From contig CM036619.1 in the NCBI GenBank assembly GCA_020746105.1, forward strand, positions 56,057,135 through 56,121,134: a stretch of DNA of 64,000 nt. The letters run 5' to 3'. The position numbers and the translations under genes are program-made. The stretch is from Trogon surrucura. Its lineage: Eukaryota > Chordata > Aves > Trogoniformes > Trogonidae. Of this stretch, positions 25,001-36,989 are shown in pieces; the stretch's first letter is position 1, and each line of letters starts with the position of its first letter. Below the pieces are notes generated by a model, which did not search any database, was not told the origin of the DNA, and saw only the letters and a program-made list of their open reading frames with translations.

Positions 25001-26687
25001 CTCTAATGGGCAGGATACGGGTGAGTGGCTCGAAATTGGTATAAGAATAGGAACAAATGGAATGAACTGAGGGATAGGGAAAATGCCCTTTTGCAGTACA
25101 TTTCCTGTCGTAAGAATAGAGATGGGTTTCTCTACGAACAGTGATATCCCCTCTTGCCCCACAGTTGGCGTTTTTGAAGAGAGTGCTGTCACTGCAGTCT
25201 CTGATTCAATGGGCACAGAATGAAAACGAACGCGAGCGTATTTAAAATTCGCATCCCAAATATTTTTTTCTTTGCATATTTACACCCTTGATTGGCATTA
25301 GCATGCAGCCTGGTACCAGATGAAAGCACAGTCTAAGTTCATCAAAGATAACAAGTAATTCTGAGTAATGACTAAATGGCATTCCCAGGTATTTACTTTT
25401 AAAAAAGGAAATGAATAGTTCTGGTTGCAATTACGAACTCGGGTTCCATATACAAAGCTAGCATTTATGAATATAGAACTAGACTCTATTTGACTATGTT
25501 AGGTATGTGTCAGTTTACGCTCTTCATGCAAAAAAAAAAAAAAATTAGTCATTATCACTGGAACTGTTTGTTAAAGCTGAAAGGAGATAAATCATTAACA
25601 GGGATGTCATTTATTCATTACGATTAAAATATATATATCCACTTGTCACTTGGATGAATCTAGTTTCTTGTCTCTTCTCAGCTTATTGACATCACAGATG
25701 AAAAGAGCTTCCTTATTGCATTCCTGTTGCAGCTTAAAGCCTTTACAATGGTTTATTGATGAACCAGTATTTTGAAAATCAAGACTGCTGAGGCTTAAGA
25801 TTGTAGTGACAATTACACGGTGTTTTGTTGCAAAGCTAACAATTTGCATGCAATTGATGATAGCTTGACATTAAGCAAATAAAGTAGTATTATTGTAATT
25901 TAGTACAGAATCTTGTAGAAAACACCACCTCGGACCAACACACAGACTGTACTACGGTGCTATGCTATATCTTTCGTGCAAAAATTTAACCACTTAATTA
26001 CCATTCAACCTGGCATTTTTAACTGCACAAAGCAAATACAGAACTGCTGAGTCCTGTATTCACTACAGCAACTTCTTCCAGGGGATTAGTTCTGCTGAGC
26101 ATTATTCATCTGTGTGAGGGAACTCCTGCATCCCCACGCTTAGAGGACTGACCCTGGAAGATCTGCTGTGAGTGTATGTGGCAGCATATAAGCCTGAAAG
26201 ATATTGTTGCTAGATTTTTAATTTATTGCTGCCTATTTTAATAGTTAAATCCTCACTAGAAAACATCTAAAGACATTAATTGTACTGAATATATTTTGAT
26301 AGAGCACTAATTTTAAAAGAACATTTGAAGATATTGGCACAACAACAAAGAACCAGGCAAGATGCTTTTCCTGACATAGCCAGTACCAGATGTCAGGAAC
26401 GGCTTTAAGACATTCAAAGTAGGTCTAAAATACTACATATGCCTATCTTTATATCTACTAATAGGAAAACAATTGTATTCAACAAAATATTGTGTGGCAA
26501 AGCAGGGTGAAGCCTGGGAATTTTGAACCTCAGCTCTTACATGTGCAGCACTTTCACCGATGAGGAATTTATGGCATACAGCAGAAAATATTTGTTCTTT
26601 CTCAGGAGATGCACTTTAAGATTTGGTGCTGCAGCAACTTATGTAATTATCTTATGGGAAGAACCAAAGAAGACAGAGACATTTTCC
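16064..26687. other. Intergenic DNA, no gene seen
   Basis: About 10.6 kb of mixed, mostly AT-rich sequence. Open frames are short and unpatterned. Small landmarks are a (TA) run at 16064-16076, a G/T-rich tract near 20860-20885, a GA tract with a perfect palindrome at 22505-22556, a T-rich/TTATTG tract near 24410-24460, and A15 at 25530-25544. No transposon was recognised with confidence. Confidence 0.55.
22537..22556. repeat. Perfect 20-bp palindrome beside a GA tract
   Basis: TACATGTATATATACATGTA is its own reverse complement. It directly follows the purine tract at about 22508-22531 (agaaggagggaggaagggaggga). It may be a microsatellite-type cruciform-prone site; no function is implied. 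Confidence 0.8.
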
Positions 26688-26947
26688 TGTCAGTGGTAGG
26701 ACAAAAAAGAAAGGACACAAATTAAAACACATGATATTCTATCTGAACGCAAGAAAGCACTTTTTTACTGTGAGGGTGGTCAAACACTGGAGCACATTGC
26801 GCAGAGAGGTTGTGGGGTCTTCCTCTGTGGAGATGTTCAAAGCGTGACTGGACATGGTCTGGGCAGCCGGCTCTAGGTGGCCCTGCTTGAGCAGTGGGGT
26901 TGGACCAGGTGGTCCCTTCTAACCTCAACCATTCTGTGATTCTGTAA
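26688..26947 (+). mobile_element. CR1 LINE fragment, 3' end
   Basis: This is about 260 bp of the end of CR1 ORF2 plus the 3' UTR. It includes 'actgtgagggtggtcaaacactgg', 'cagagaggttgtggggtcttcctc', the UTR piece 'gttggaccaggtggtcccttctaacc' and the terminal 'attctgtgattctgt' repeats. The reading frame is broken (stops and substitutions relative to the better-preserved copy at 32380), so this is an older, 5'-truncated copy. Confidence 0.88.
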
Positions 26948-29900
26948 TAATGTATACAACCTGCTTGATCCATCCCACAGATCTAGGGGTTCTTTTTTTT
27001 CCAGGTACCACCTAAAATGGGCCATTTTAATCAGATTAAGTTTTGCATGAGATTGTAACTCTCTTCCAAAGAGGAGAGTAGTAGGGAAGGAATCAGTCGT
27101 GACTTCCAGTTTAATCCAGCCATTTCATCATCTCACTTGGTATCAGTCAATTGACACAGTCTATCCCATGATTTCACATGGGCAATGAAACAGCGGTCAC
27201 ATTATAACAAACTCGGAGAACTCTGCTGGCATTGTCTGTAACCTTAGTCTACCTCTGGAGAAGATAATTTACCTGACAAGCAGTAACAAGAGAGGCCAGC
27301 TCAGCAACAAGAGCCCTTTATGAGAAACCTGGACAGGGTTAGGGATGAGGAATTGCTAGGCAGGACTTTTATCACAGTAATTTTACTGGACTGCTCCATA
27401 GGGAGCTGTAGAGAGGGCTAGTGGGTGTCAGAAAGTAGGCACTTCTTGTTCTGCAAGTTTATAAATACTTTTCCCTGAACCAAAGTCCCCATTCAGAACA
27501 TCACTAAACTTTAGGAAAGCCTAGATGCCATTTTATGCAGCTTAGGAATATTTCTGATTGGAGCTGGGAAGACTAGATATAAATCTCTGTCCAAAACAGT
27601 AATCCTCTTATATTTCATTACTAGCACCACAAGCCTCTGTGAAGTGGTCTCTATCGGAACCATAATAACAACGTGTTTTGGCTAAGCTCTCTATCCCAAG
27701 TTCAGTCACAGCAAACCCATAACACATTAAATCTGTGCCTGCCTTTGATTTATTAGTACTCCCTAAGCCTTTCTGCAGTCAGCTACTGAGTCTGAGGCAG
27801 CAGCTAGCAGCTGAAAGGGAAGGAAAAAGAGATCCTAGCATCACATCTGTGCTATGCCTGTCTATGGGAGCACTTCATTTCAGGACATGTTATCTTAACA
27901 AGCTGCTGAAGATAGTTGAAATTAATCTGTTATTTTGCCTTGCTATGAATTGGATAGTGTATAACTCTTAGCTGAGACCTGGTAACTGACTACAGGGGCT
28001 CTTCTGCTCCATCTAGGGGAAAATTCAAACAGGTGAATTTAAGCTAAACTGATTTTTGTCCTTACACAGAACAGAAGTGCTAATGCAGGCAATTACTGAA
28101 GCACAGCTAGCAGCCATGACTAACAGGTGAGGAACAGCTACGGACACTTTCTGACCTTCTCTTCTCGGTTCCACATGTCCTGGTCTGCTCAGCAAGGATG
28201 TGGGACTCAGTATCAGATGGTGACCCTCTTTATTCCACCACACTGTTAAATTTGCACTTAAGCTCCAAGTGGCGTTGACAGGACTAGTCATGTTAGACTA
28301 GTCTCTTTGCCTTTTGGGTGTCCAGGGCATGAATTGTCCTGTGCTGGGATTGTGTAGACCTACCAAATGTCACCCTAAAAATACACGCTGCCTTTAAAAG
28401 AACTGGTTTGGTTTAGCCTTTGCTACAAGCAGGGAAGTTCTGCTTTTTGATAATAACCTGTGGGATGAAGGACAAAATTCAAAAGTTTGGTGCTCCATCT
28501 CCAGCAGAATCAGTGCATACTGCTTGGGAGATGGTCTTTCCTAGCAGTCATCTCTGACTGTACCTGTTTAAGACTATTACTGCACACAAGTTGCAGTTGG
28601 TACTTTTACTGGATATGTATTTTCCACATGCATATTGTCTGATCACACTTTTGCACACCTGCAAATCCTTGTTTCCAACAAGTAAACCTCTATGTTGGTC
28701 AAGTAATAGCTATATATATAATTTTTGTAAATAAATAGTAATTTGGAACACATTTATCTGCCTTTCAAAAGGGTAGCAGAGAACAAAATAAGAACAATTG
28801 CTTCACTTTTTTAACTCATAATTGGATATAAACTGTTCTTCAGCTTGCCACTGAGTTCTTGTGCCATTGCGCTCAGCATCTGCATAACAAATGCACTGTT
28901 AACTTGTCATGGGTGAGCATGACTATTTATTGTTGAACATTTACACAAGTGCTGTTATATCCTAGTTGCTTCTTACAAGCAAATAACACCAGAAAAAAAT
29001 TATTCCTTTGGTACTGTGAGCGTAGTAAAACTGTTTCTCCTCAGCTCAAACAGCACCATGCACAGGTCTGTGCCAGTGAACTTGCTCCCAGTCAATGCCC
29101 AACAATTTTTAGATCTAGCTCTGGATTTTTTTTACTATTTTTGTTGTTAGAGAGCCATCTTGTGGTGCATCTTATTAACCATAAATAATAAAATGAAGTC
29201 TATTACATTACAAATTGTGGTTCACAAAGACTCTGGTGGTCTTGCATCTTTCATGTGCAAATTCTTCTCAAAGCTCCTTTTGAAATGGAAATAGTCTAAT
29301 CTCAAATTGTACTTCTGAATTATAGCAATATTTGTTAGGGATTGGGAAAGAGGCCATATTTCTCTATGTTTAAAAAAAATGTTAATTGAAAGGGTCTGGA
29401 GTGCAAACTAATAGCTACAATTTACAGTACAAAGTTATCCCTTCCCTAACAACTGATGTCAAGGCAGGAGACAGGTCATCAAGCTTTACTGATGTGATAT
29501 ATTTTCAATTTTTTTGCAGTCACAAGATATCAAATATTCTGGAAACCATTTAAATTCTAATAATATCTGTTGCTACTAGAGTAATATATAAAAAAAATCT
29601 TTAAAAAGAGCAAAAGCATATATTGAAACATCATGTGGGTTGCTTGCAGATTGCAAGAGTTTTCCAGTGGCAAGGATGTTTAACATTGCACTTAAAGTTC
29701 TTGTTTTCAAATCTGTAGTTAACTGAAGAAGATAGACCCACCTGAACTAGAGTCAATAAAACAATTCAGAAATTGCTTTGCATTTTGGTAGATTTCCCCT
29801 TCCATAAGATGTAAACCCTTGCAAAATGCTAAACAACAAAATAATGCAGTATGCAAAATGTGAGCCTCAGAAGAACTAGTGTTTAGAGGAAAAACAAAAA

Positions 29901-32379
29901 AAAATGTCTTTCCATAGAACAGAATGTCTCTATGCATCAAAAGTTTTCCCTCTGCAGCTTTGAATAAGACCCTAACATTTTTCCTGTATGCATATAACTG
30001 TTCTCTTGTCCATTAATAAGCTGTAATTATCTATTGTCCTCTCATTGAAAGGATAAAAGCACTGTGTAGCCAAAGATCTTTACTGGTCCACCCTCTATCA
30101 GTGAAGTCAGTGAAAATGAAAAGGTAATTATAGAGGGTCTTTAGAATAATACACAATGATTAACATCTTTCCTAAATAAAAAAATCAAGTTTAAATTTTT
30201 AAAAGTACGGTATTATGCAATTGCTTCAGCAGGACTGACTTAGTTAATCCTCTCTGCTCTTCTTGTCCAATATTTGTTCTAAGTGGGCAATAGGCTTTTG
30301 AAAAAAAGAAGGTCACAAGGTAAGGACCATTTAGGAATCAAATGGGCAAGGGAAAGCACAATGAAGAGGAGCAACAGTGGGGTGAACCCTGAAGAGAAAC
30401 TCTGCTTCAGGACATGAACTGAAGAGCAGACAGATGTGATTCTCAGAACAATGCTGAATACTTTTAGCTCTGACTGTTTCTAACCAAGTAATGAACGGGC
30501 CACCCAAGTGAAGTTATGAACATGGGCCACTGTGAAAAGGCATTCTGCTTTCTTCCAAACTCCCTAAAATTGGAAACAAATAATCCGAGCAGAGATATCA
30601 AGCTTGGACCTCATTACAACATTGTTTGGTACCCTTTGTACCTCGACATCCTTCTAGAAGCAGAGCTATGAAAAATGAAGACAGCGTTCTGGTAATGTTG
30701 TTAATATTGATATGCATACTGGGAAAGTCACTCTGTAGTCTTTCTTTGCTCCTTCTCCCTAAAACCTAGCATTAAGGCTTGATTTTGAGATTATCGCCTA
30801 CAGTGAACTTTCAACTCTTCCTTGAGTCCCTTGTCTCCTAAGACAGAGGAAGCAAGCCAATGCCATACAGGCGTACCTGAGGTGGCCCCTGAAGAGTTAA
30901 TTGGAATACAAAGGGCAGTGCAGCCAAAAAACCACACACCAAGCCAGAGTAGCCCTCCTGAAGACTGCTCCGCTCTGGCTCAGATTTTGCCCTGCCCTGT
31001 GATGACTCCTAGTTATAGATGTGGCTCTTCTGAATCACAGTTCTTTGGACTGGGTAATTGCATTTAACAGGTAACTAAGTCCTCTCTGTAAAGCAACTTG
31101 TATTCATTATCTACTTCCTGTCGATCTTTATGCCATCTTCAAACCATCCAGGCGAAGATTCTGTATCATCATCTACACAATTGATTTTTAAAAGAGTGTT
31201 GAAGTACTTTAATGACCCCTTTGGAACCTGCTGGAGACACCCAGCTCTGTCAACGTGGTATCAGTTGCATTTCAAGGCCTCTCAGTAATTCAGTTTTAAA
31301 TCTATATGCTGTCCACGGTGGCTGTCCCACATGAATCACATCTTTTATTCAGAATGTGCAGTATTATATCAAGCCCACTGGAGAAATCCAACACCTCTGT
31401 ATCAGCACAACTGCCTTGTTCCACAAAATGATTTTGATCAACAGTTAAAGTTTATAAATTTATCTTTTACAAAACTAATTGCTTTATCATTTTGTTTGAG
31501 ATTTAAGCAAATAAATAGATCCCTGAGTTTCCTTCACTTACTCTAGACCAGTGCTGGAAATCCTCACTGGAATGTTTTCTGGTTTCCAAGATAATTTGAA
31601 AATTAGTGTTATTTAATATAATTTCAAGGTGAATTTTAACAACACATGAATTAATGACACAAATACTTTTAATTTTAGAAGATGCTACCAGATGTTCTCC
31701 TTTCTACCTTCCTTAGGTAAATGTTCTGTTCTACCCAGAAAATCAGGTGTTTGTTACAGTGATCTTGTCATTACTGCCATAAAAAAAAAGCCAACTTCAC
31801 TATAAATACAGGTCTGCACCTTGTAACTTGGGCAGCTGTGTGATCAGACACAGGCCTGGCATTTACACACTAATCTCTGAACAGTGACATTCACTAAGCG
31901 GGTCCTTTGGTCAAGCTTGCCATGTGTAACTGAAAATAACACCATTCAATAGCTGAAGGGTTTTTGGGAATCTGGAGCTTAAAGCTTCAACACCACACAG
32001 CTGGTCACCGCTCACTGGGGCAGGCTCTGCCACCAGCATCACTTCCGTATCCCAGACATGATTGAAAGCTGTTTTTCTGGCAGATCTCCTGGATAATGAT
32101 GCAAACAATTAGTCTTCCCCAAATTGTGCTCATTTTTACTGCTGGGAAACAAAAGGTACCTTACAATAAAGCAGTGACATGGACAAGATGATCTTGACTG
32201 TTCCCACCCCTGGTACATACCATTTTTCTTTTGACCGCATTTGTGTAAACATCATACAATACTGCCAGCATGAACAGCTGATGTCAAATCTCTTGCTCTG
32301 CAAAAGGAGAGAACATCTGCAGCAGAGAACACCGTGACTGTGTGGCTCCAAACCTACCAGTGGCTGTAAAAAAGAAAGG
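26948..32379. other. Intergenic DNA, no gene seen
   Basis: About 5.4 kb of AT-rich sequence. The open frames are short with no domain signature. No repeat was recognised with confidence. A GC-richer stretch near 31980-32060 is unassigned. Confidence 0.55.
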
Positions 32380-33268
32380 AGTTTGGGGAGGAGTGGTTGG
32401 TGCACTAGAAGGCTGTGAAGCCATTCAGAGAGACTTAGACAGGCTGGAGGGATGGGCGGGAAGAAATCTAATGCAGTGCAACAAGGGCAAGTGTAGAGTT
32501 TTGCACTTGGGAAAGAATAACCCCATGTGCCAGTATAGGTTGGGGACTGCCCTGCTGGAGAGCAGCGCAGGAGAAAGGGACCTGGGAGTTCTGGTGGACA
32601 GCAGGATGACCATGAGCCAGCAATGTGCCCTCGTGGCCAAGAAGGCCAATGGCATCCTGGGGTGTATCAGAAGGGGAGTAGCAAGTAGGTCAAGAGAGGT
32701 CCTCCTGCCCCTCTACTCTGCCCTGGTGAGACCCCATCTGGAATATTGTGTCCAGTTCTGGGCCCCTCAGCTCAAGAGAGACAGGGAGCTGCTTGAGAGA
32801 GTCGAGCGCAGAGCCACAAAGATGATGAGGGGAGTGGAACATCTCCCTTATGAGGAAAGGCTGAAGGAGCTGGGTATCTTCAGCTTGGAGAAGAGGAGGC
32901 TGAGGGGTAATCTCATAAATGTTTATAAATACGTCAAAGGGGAGTATCCGGAGGATGGTGCCAGGCTCTTCTCAGTGACGTCCAATGACAGGACAAGGGG
33001 CAATGGGTTCAAGCTGGAACACAGGAGGTTCCACAAAAACATTAGGAAAAACTTTTTCACTGTGAGAGTGAGAGAGCACTGGCACAGGCTGCCCAGGGAG
33101 GTTGTGGAGTCTCCTTCTCTGGAGACATTCAAAACCCGCCTGGACGCGTCCCTGTGTGACCTACTGTAGGTGATCCTGCTCTGGCAGGGGGGCTGGACTT
33201 GATGATCTTTTGAGGTCCCTTCCAACCCCTGACATTCTATGATTCTGTGATTTTGTGATTCTGTGAAA
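32380..33268 (+). mobile_element. CR1 LINE, 5'-truncated, ORF2 C-terminal part still open
   Basis: CR1 is a non-LTR retrotransposon of amniotes whose ORF2 encodes endonuclease and reverse transcriptase. This 0.9-kb copy begins inside the ORF2 region after the catalytic RT motif and stays open through about 260 codons to a natural TAG at 33167-33169. Recognisable blocks are [50 protein letters not shown], '[18 protein letters not shown]', '[21 protein letters not shown]', '[16 protein letters not shown]' and '[17 protein letters not shown]'. The 3' UTR (gctggacttgatgatctttt) and tandem 'attctgtga' units follow to about 33268. The unbroken frame suggests a fairly recent insertion. Confidence 0.95.
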
Positions 33269-36005
33269 TATGGGTGGAAATGTTGTGCCTGTTCCACAAA
33301 ACTGGTAGCAGCCTGCACTTCCTAGCCAGTGCTGACCGTGAAAGCAAGCAAAAGCAATGATGGATGAGGCCTTGCTATACTGAAACTGGAGGTAAAAAAA
33401 AAAGTAACCTCACATTAGGTTAAACGGATTTAGGATTTCCCGATGATAAATATAACATTGACTGTGTTTTGACTCACGTTACATTTTCTGAATCATTCTG
33501 AGATATATAATTTGCACCTTGCAATTAAAGAAAGGGGAAACAGAAAGCTGAACATGCAAGGTTTTACGGTTTATAAACTTTGCTTCAGAATCTTACCCAT
33601 GCTCTTACCATTAGCCTGCTCCCTCAGGCATTCTGTCATCTGACTTGATATTCTCTTAAGACAATCTTTACATGAGGTATTAATAGATGTTTTACAGGAG
33701 TGATTAATCTCTTCACCTAGGCTACCCATTTACTATATTTTATTGTTTACTTGAGCATTATTATTTTTTTCCAGACCTTGAAAACAATGCGGCTACAGCT
33801 TCATTCCTAAAATCGTTTTATTGACATGGAGAAAACAATTGCTCTCCTGCAATTTTTTACCTAAATCTTCGCAAAAAAACCCTTTTGATAATGCTGGGTC
33901 TGCCTTTCAACATTAGTTTCACATCTCTGTTGTTCTTACTGAAAAAAATGGTCTACTTGAGCCAAAGGAAGAATGAAATGTCATCTCTTCTTCATTAGAA
34001 AGGAGAGCAGTGGTATCAAACACACATAGCAGCAATAACCTTGCTTTCTGCATACTGCGCATTTTGTTTCCATGTTTCACTTACCACAATACATGAATAC
34101 AGGCATGCTGTCCATGCCTTTTACTTCTATTTCTTGTCCCATATTTATTTTCAAACAAGTCCATCTTATAGAATGAATACAGGCTTGTTAACTGTAGAAA
34201 AATCAGAAACATTCCCAAGCCATTTCATGCAGCCATGAGCTTCCATTTACCTGTAGATAAGTGACTCACGTGCTGTGATCACTGTTGGCATTTTACTCCT
34301 AAGCATATTTACAGCTAGCACGGATAGACTTCTTTAAAGCTAGAGATTTGTATTATTTCTTTCTATTATAACCATACAGAAAAACTTTCTTCTTCTACTC
34401 CTGTCTGTCCTTAATCTGCAATTGCATGTACAGAGTTAGCAGGTAATGAAACATATTAGGAAGGATTGAATGTTAACTATAAGAGCCTAGCTCTTCTTAT
34501 GTTGTTAAAAAACAGTAGATGTCACATTTAAGCTGACAACAAACATCAAAGCTAAAGCGAGATTAGAAACTTTTAAGTGAACCTTAAGTACAATTTTTAA
34601 TTTTCAGTAATCGCCTGACAGTAAATCCCTCCTGTTCTAGTCACTCCAGAATAGGAGAGGGCTTTTTTTGTTTTCCTTTCTTAAAACATTGGAGAGGCTT
34701 TTTGCAGGATTTTCTTGATACCTTTTATTCACCATGTCAGTAATTGAGGGCTCAAGACTAAGTGGCCAAGGAAATGCTTCTCCTAATTACACAACGTAAG
34801 CCCTGTACCATATTTTTAGCTTTATTCTCAGTTGTTCAGATTACATTGGGAAGCAAAAAGCCTCAAATTCAGATTGATATTGTGAATAATTCACATACTT
34901 CCTCTCACTCACTGTAAGAAACTGTAAGGTTTGCTGCAGTGAATAGGCAGCACCTAGTGGTCTTGAAATGCATGACCAGTTCAAGTCCTTGAAATTAACA
35001 TTTCATGAACTAAAAGCAAGAAGTAGCTATTGTATGTGTTTGTGTGTGCATGTGTAAGCATGTGTGCATACACGTGTTTGCATGGGAGAACCACATTTCA
35101 TTTTTGACTTGCTCTGAGATGTAGATCTTCGTCTGGAGAGAATTTATCCTTTAGTATTTCACAGAAAAATACAAGGAAGAAAACAAACTTTAGTTTTTAA
35201 AAACCATCAGTTACAATCAGGAGAAGCCATATAAAGATGCCACATTTTATAAAAACTGCTATTCTTTGTAGTCCTTTGAGTAAAGGACTTTAATGCCTTC
35301 ATCCAATTGTGACCCTTCAATTTTAAATTCAAGGCCTCCAAGTTAATCACAATAATTAGCAATATTGATTATTTCTGTTTAAATGAATCAAAATTTGAAA
35401 GCTATCCAATAAATAGCTCTCTGAAATCGCTATGGAAAGCACAGAATTAAAACTAAGGACGGAACTTGGTCAGTTAAGCTTATTATAACAACCTAAGCTC
35501 CACAAGATTGCATACCTTGAAGGTGTGTTTCATGTTTTATCATATTACAAGTAGTCAGAGACAATTGGATCATTAGTTTAAATTTTATTATTAGAATTTT
35601 TTTGTAGATCCATCTATCTGCAGGATTTCTTTTTCGCTCCCTACTGAGTTTCTCACTTCAATAGCAAATATATCTGAGACTATTTGAAGCACTGCTAGAA
35701 ACAGGACTGAGGTAAATATGCTTCTATCAGCAAAACCACTCTGCACATTTTTTATTGACATTTTTCTTGACATTGGTCAAGGAAAAAAAAATGTGCACCA
35801 ATTTGATGCCCTACAGGTCAATGAACACTGTCTCTGTTTCCATTTTGGAGTATCACAAAAGGCCATGGCGTGGGTAGACCAAGATAAGAGTGGGAATTGC
35901 TCTGAACCCTGGTAACCAGCAGCTGCAGCAGCCATCTGAGTCACCTACCACCCCCGGCTGGGCTTCTCTGTTCTCCCTCACCACCTCCCACTGTTCATTT
36001 GGAGT
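33269..36005. other. Intergenic DNA, no gene seen
   Basis: This is AT-rich sequence between two CR1 copies. A degenerate (TG)n-type tract lies at about 35030-35085. No coding signal or further repeat was recognised. Confidence 0.55.
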
Positions 36006-36946
36006 AAGCCAGCTTTACCTGGAGGGAGGGAGGGAGGGAGGGAGGGAGGGGATGGAGTGCACCCTTAGTAAGTTTGCAGATGACACAAAACTGGGAGGAA
36101 GTGTCGATCTGCTGGAAGGTAGAGAGGCTCTTCAGAGAGATTTGGACAGGCTGGATCGCTGTGCCAAGGCCAATTGCATGAGTTTCAATAAGGCCAAATG
36201 CCGGGTCCTGCACTTCGGCCACAACAACCCCCAGCAGCGCTACAGGCTTGGGGAGGAGTGGCTGGAGAGCTGCCAGGCAGAGAGGGACCTGGGGGTGTTG
36301 ATGGACAGCGGCTGAACATGAGCCAGCAGTGTGCCCAGGTGGCCAAGAAGGCCAATGGCATCCTGGCCTGGATCAGAAATAGTGTGGCCAGTAGGGCCAG
36401 GGAAGTGATGGTGCCCCTGTACTCGGCACTGGTGAGGCCGCACCTCGAGTGCTGTGTGCAGGTCTGGGCTCTACAGTACAGGAAGGACACTGAGGTGCTG
36501 GAGAAGGTACAGAGAAGGGCAACCAGAAGGATTAGGGGACTAGAGGGTAAGTCATATGAAGAGAGGCTTAGGGAGGTGGGGCTGCTCAGCCTGGAGAAGA
36601 GGAGGCTGAGGGGTGACCTTATTGCTTTCTACAACTACCTGAAGGGCAGCTGTAGTGAGACGGGTGTTGGCCTCTTCTCCCTAGTGAATAGCGACAGGAC
36701 AAGAACGAGCGGGTTCAAGTTGTGCCAGGGGAAGTTTAGATTGGATATTAGGAAACACTTCTTCACCAAAACAGTGGTGAAGCATTGGAATGGGATGCCA
36801 AATGAGGTGGTGGAGTCACCATCCCTGGACGTGTTTAAAAAACGGCTGTATGTGGCACTTCAGGAGATGGTTTAGTGTTAGGGTGGTGTAGGGCTGTAGG
36901 TTGGACTTGATGATCTTAAAGGTCCTTTCTTTATGATTCTATAATT
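36006..36946 (+). mobile_element. CR1 LINE, 5'-truncated, includes RT catalytic motif; one frameshift
   Basis: The fragment includes reverse transcriptase motif C, read as [10 protein letters not shown] (the FADD codons are 36073-36084), then '[20 protein letters not shown]', [12 protein letters not shown] and [10 protein letters not shown]. The frame then stops at 36313-36315. The following ORF2 part ([14 protein letters not shown]... to VALQEMV) continues in another frame to the stop at 36873-36875, so a single small indel near 36308-36312 separates the two halves. The 3' UTR 'ggttggacttgatgatctta' and a tail ending 'atgattctataattc' follow. It carries two tetranucleotide expansions, one inside the coding part (36021-36051) and one replacing the tail (36947-36989). 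It is a different, longer and slightly older-looking copy than the one at 32380. Confidence 0.93.
36021..36051. repeat. (GGGA)n microsatellite inside CR1
   Basis: About seven GGGA/GGAG units lie directly before 'gatggagtgcaccc', where CR1 copies normally have a short G/A-rich stretch. The flanks 'tttacctgga' and 'gatggagtgc' both look like CR1, so the expansion appears to have grown within the element. Confidence 0.8.
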
Positions 36947-36989
36947 CGATGGATGGATGGATGGATGGATGGATGGATGGATGGATGGA
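36947..36989. repeat. (GGAT)n microsatellite at the CR1 3' end
   Basis: About ten and a half uninterrupted GGAT units follow the CR1 tail at the point where ATTCTATGA-type units usually repeat. The run is probably seeded by the tail and length-polymorphic. Confidence 0.9.

Noticed and set aside
35030..35085. TG/CATG-rich tract considered as a Z-DNA or (TG)n element
   Set aside because: It is too degenerate and short to claim more than simple-sequence composition.
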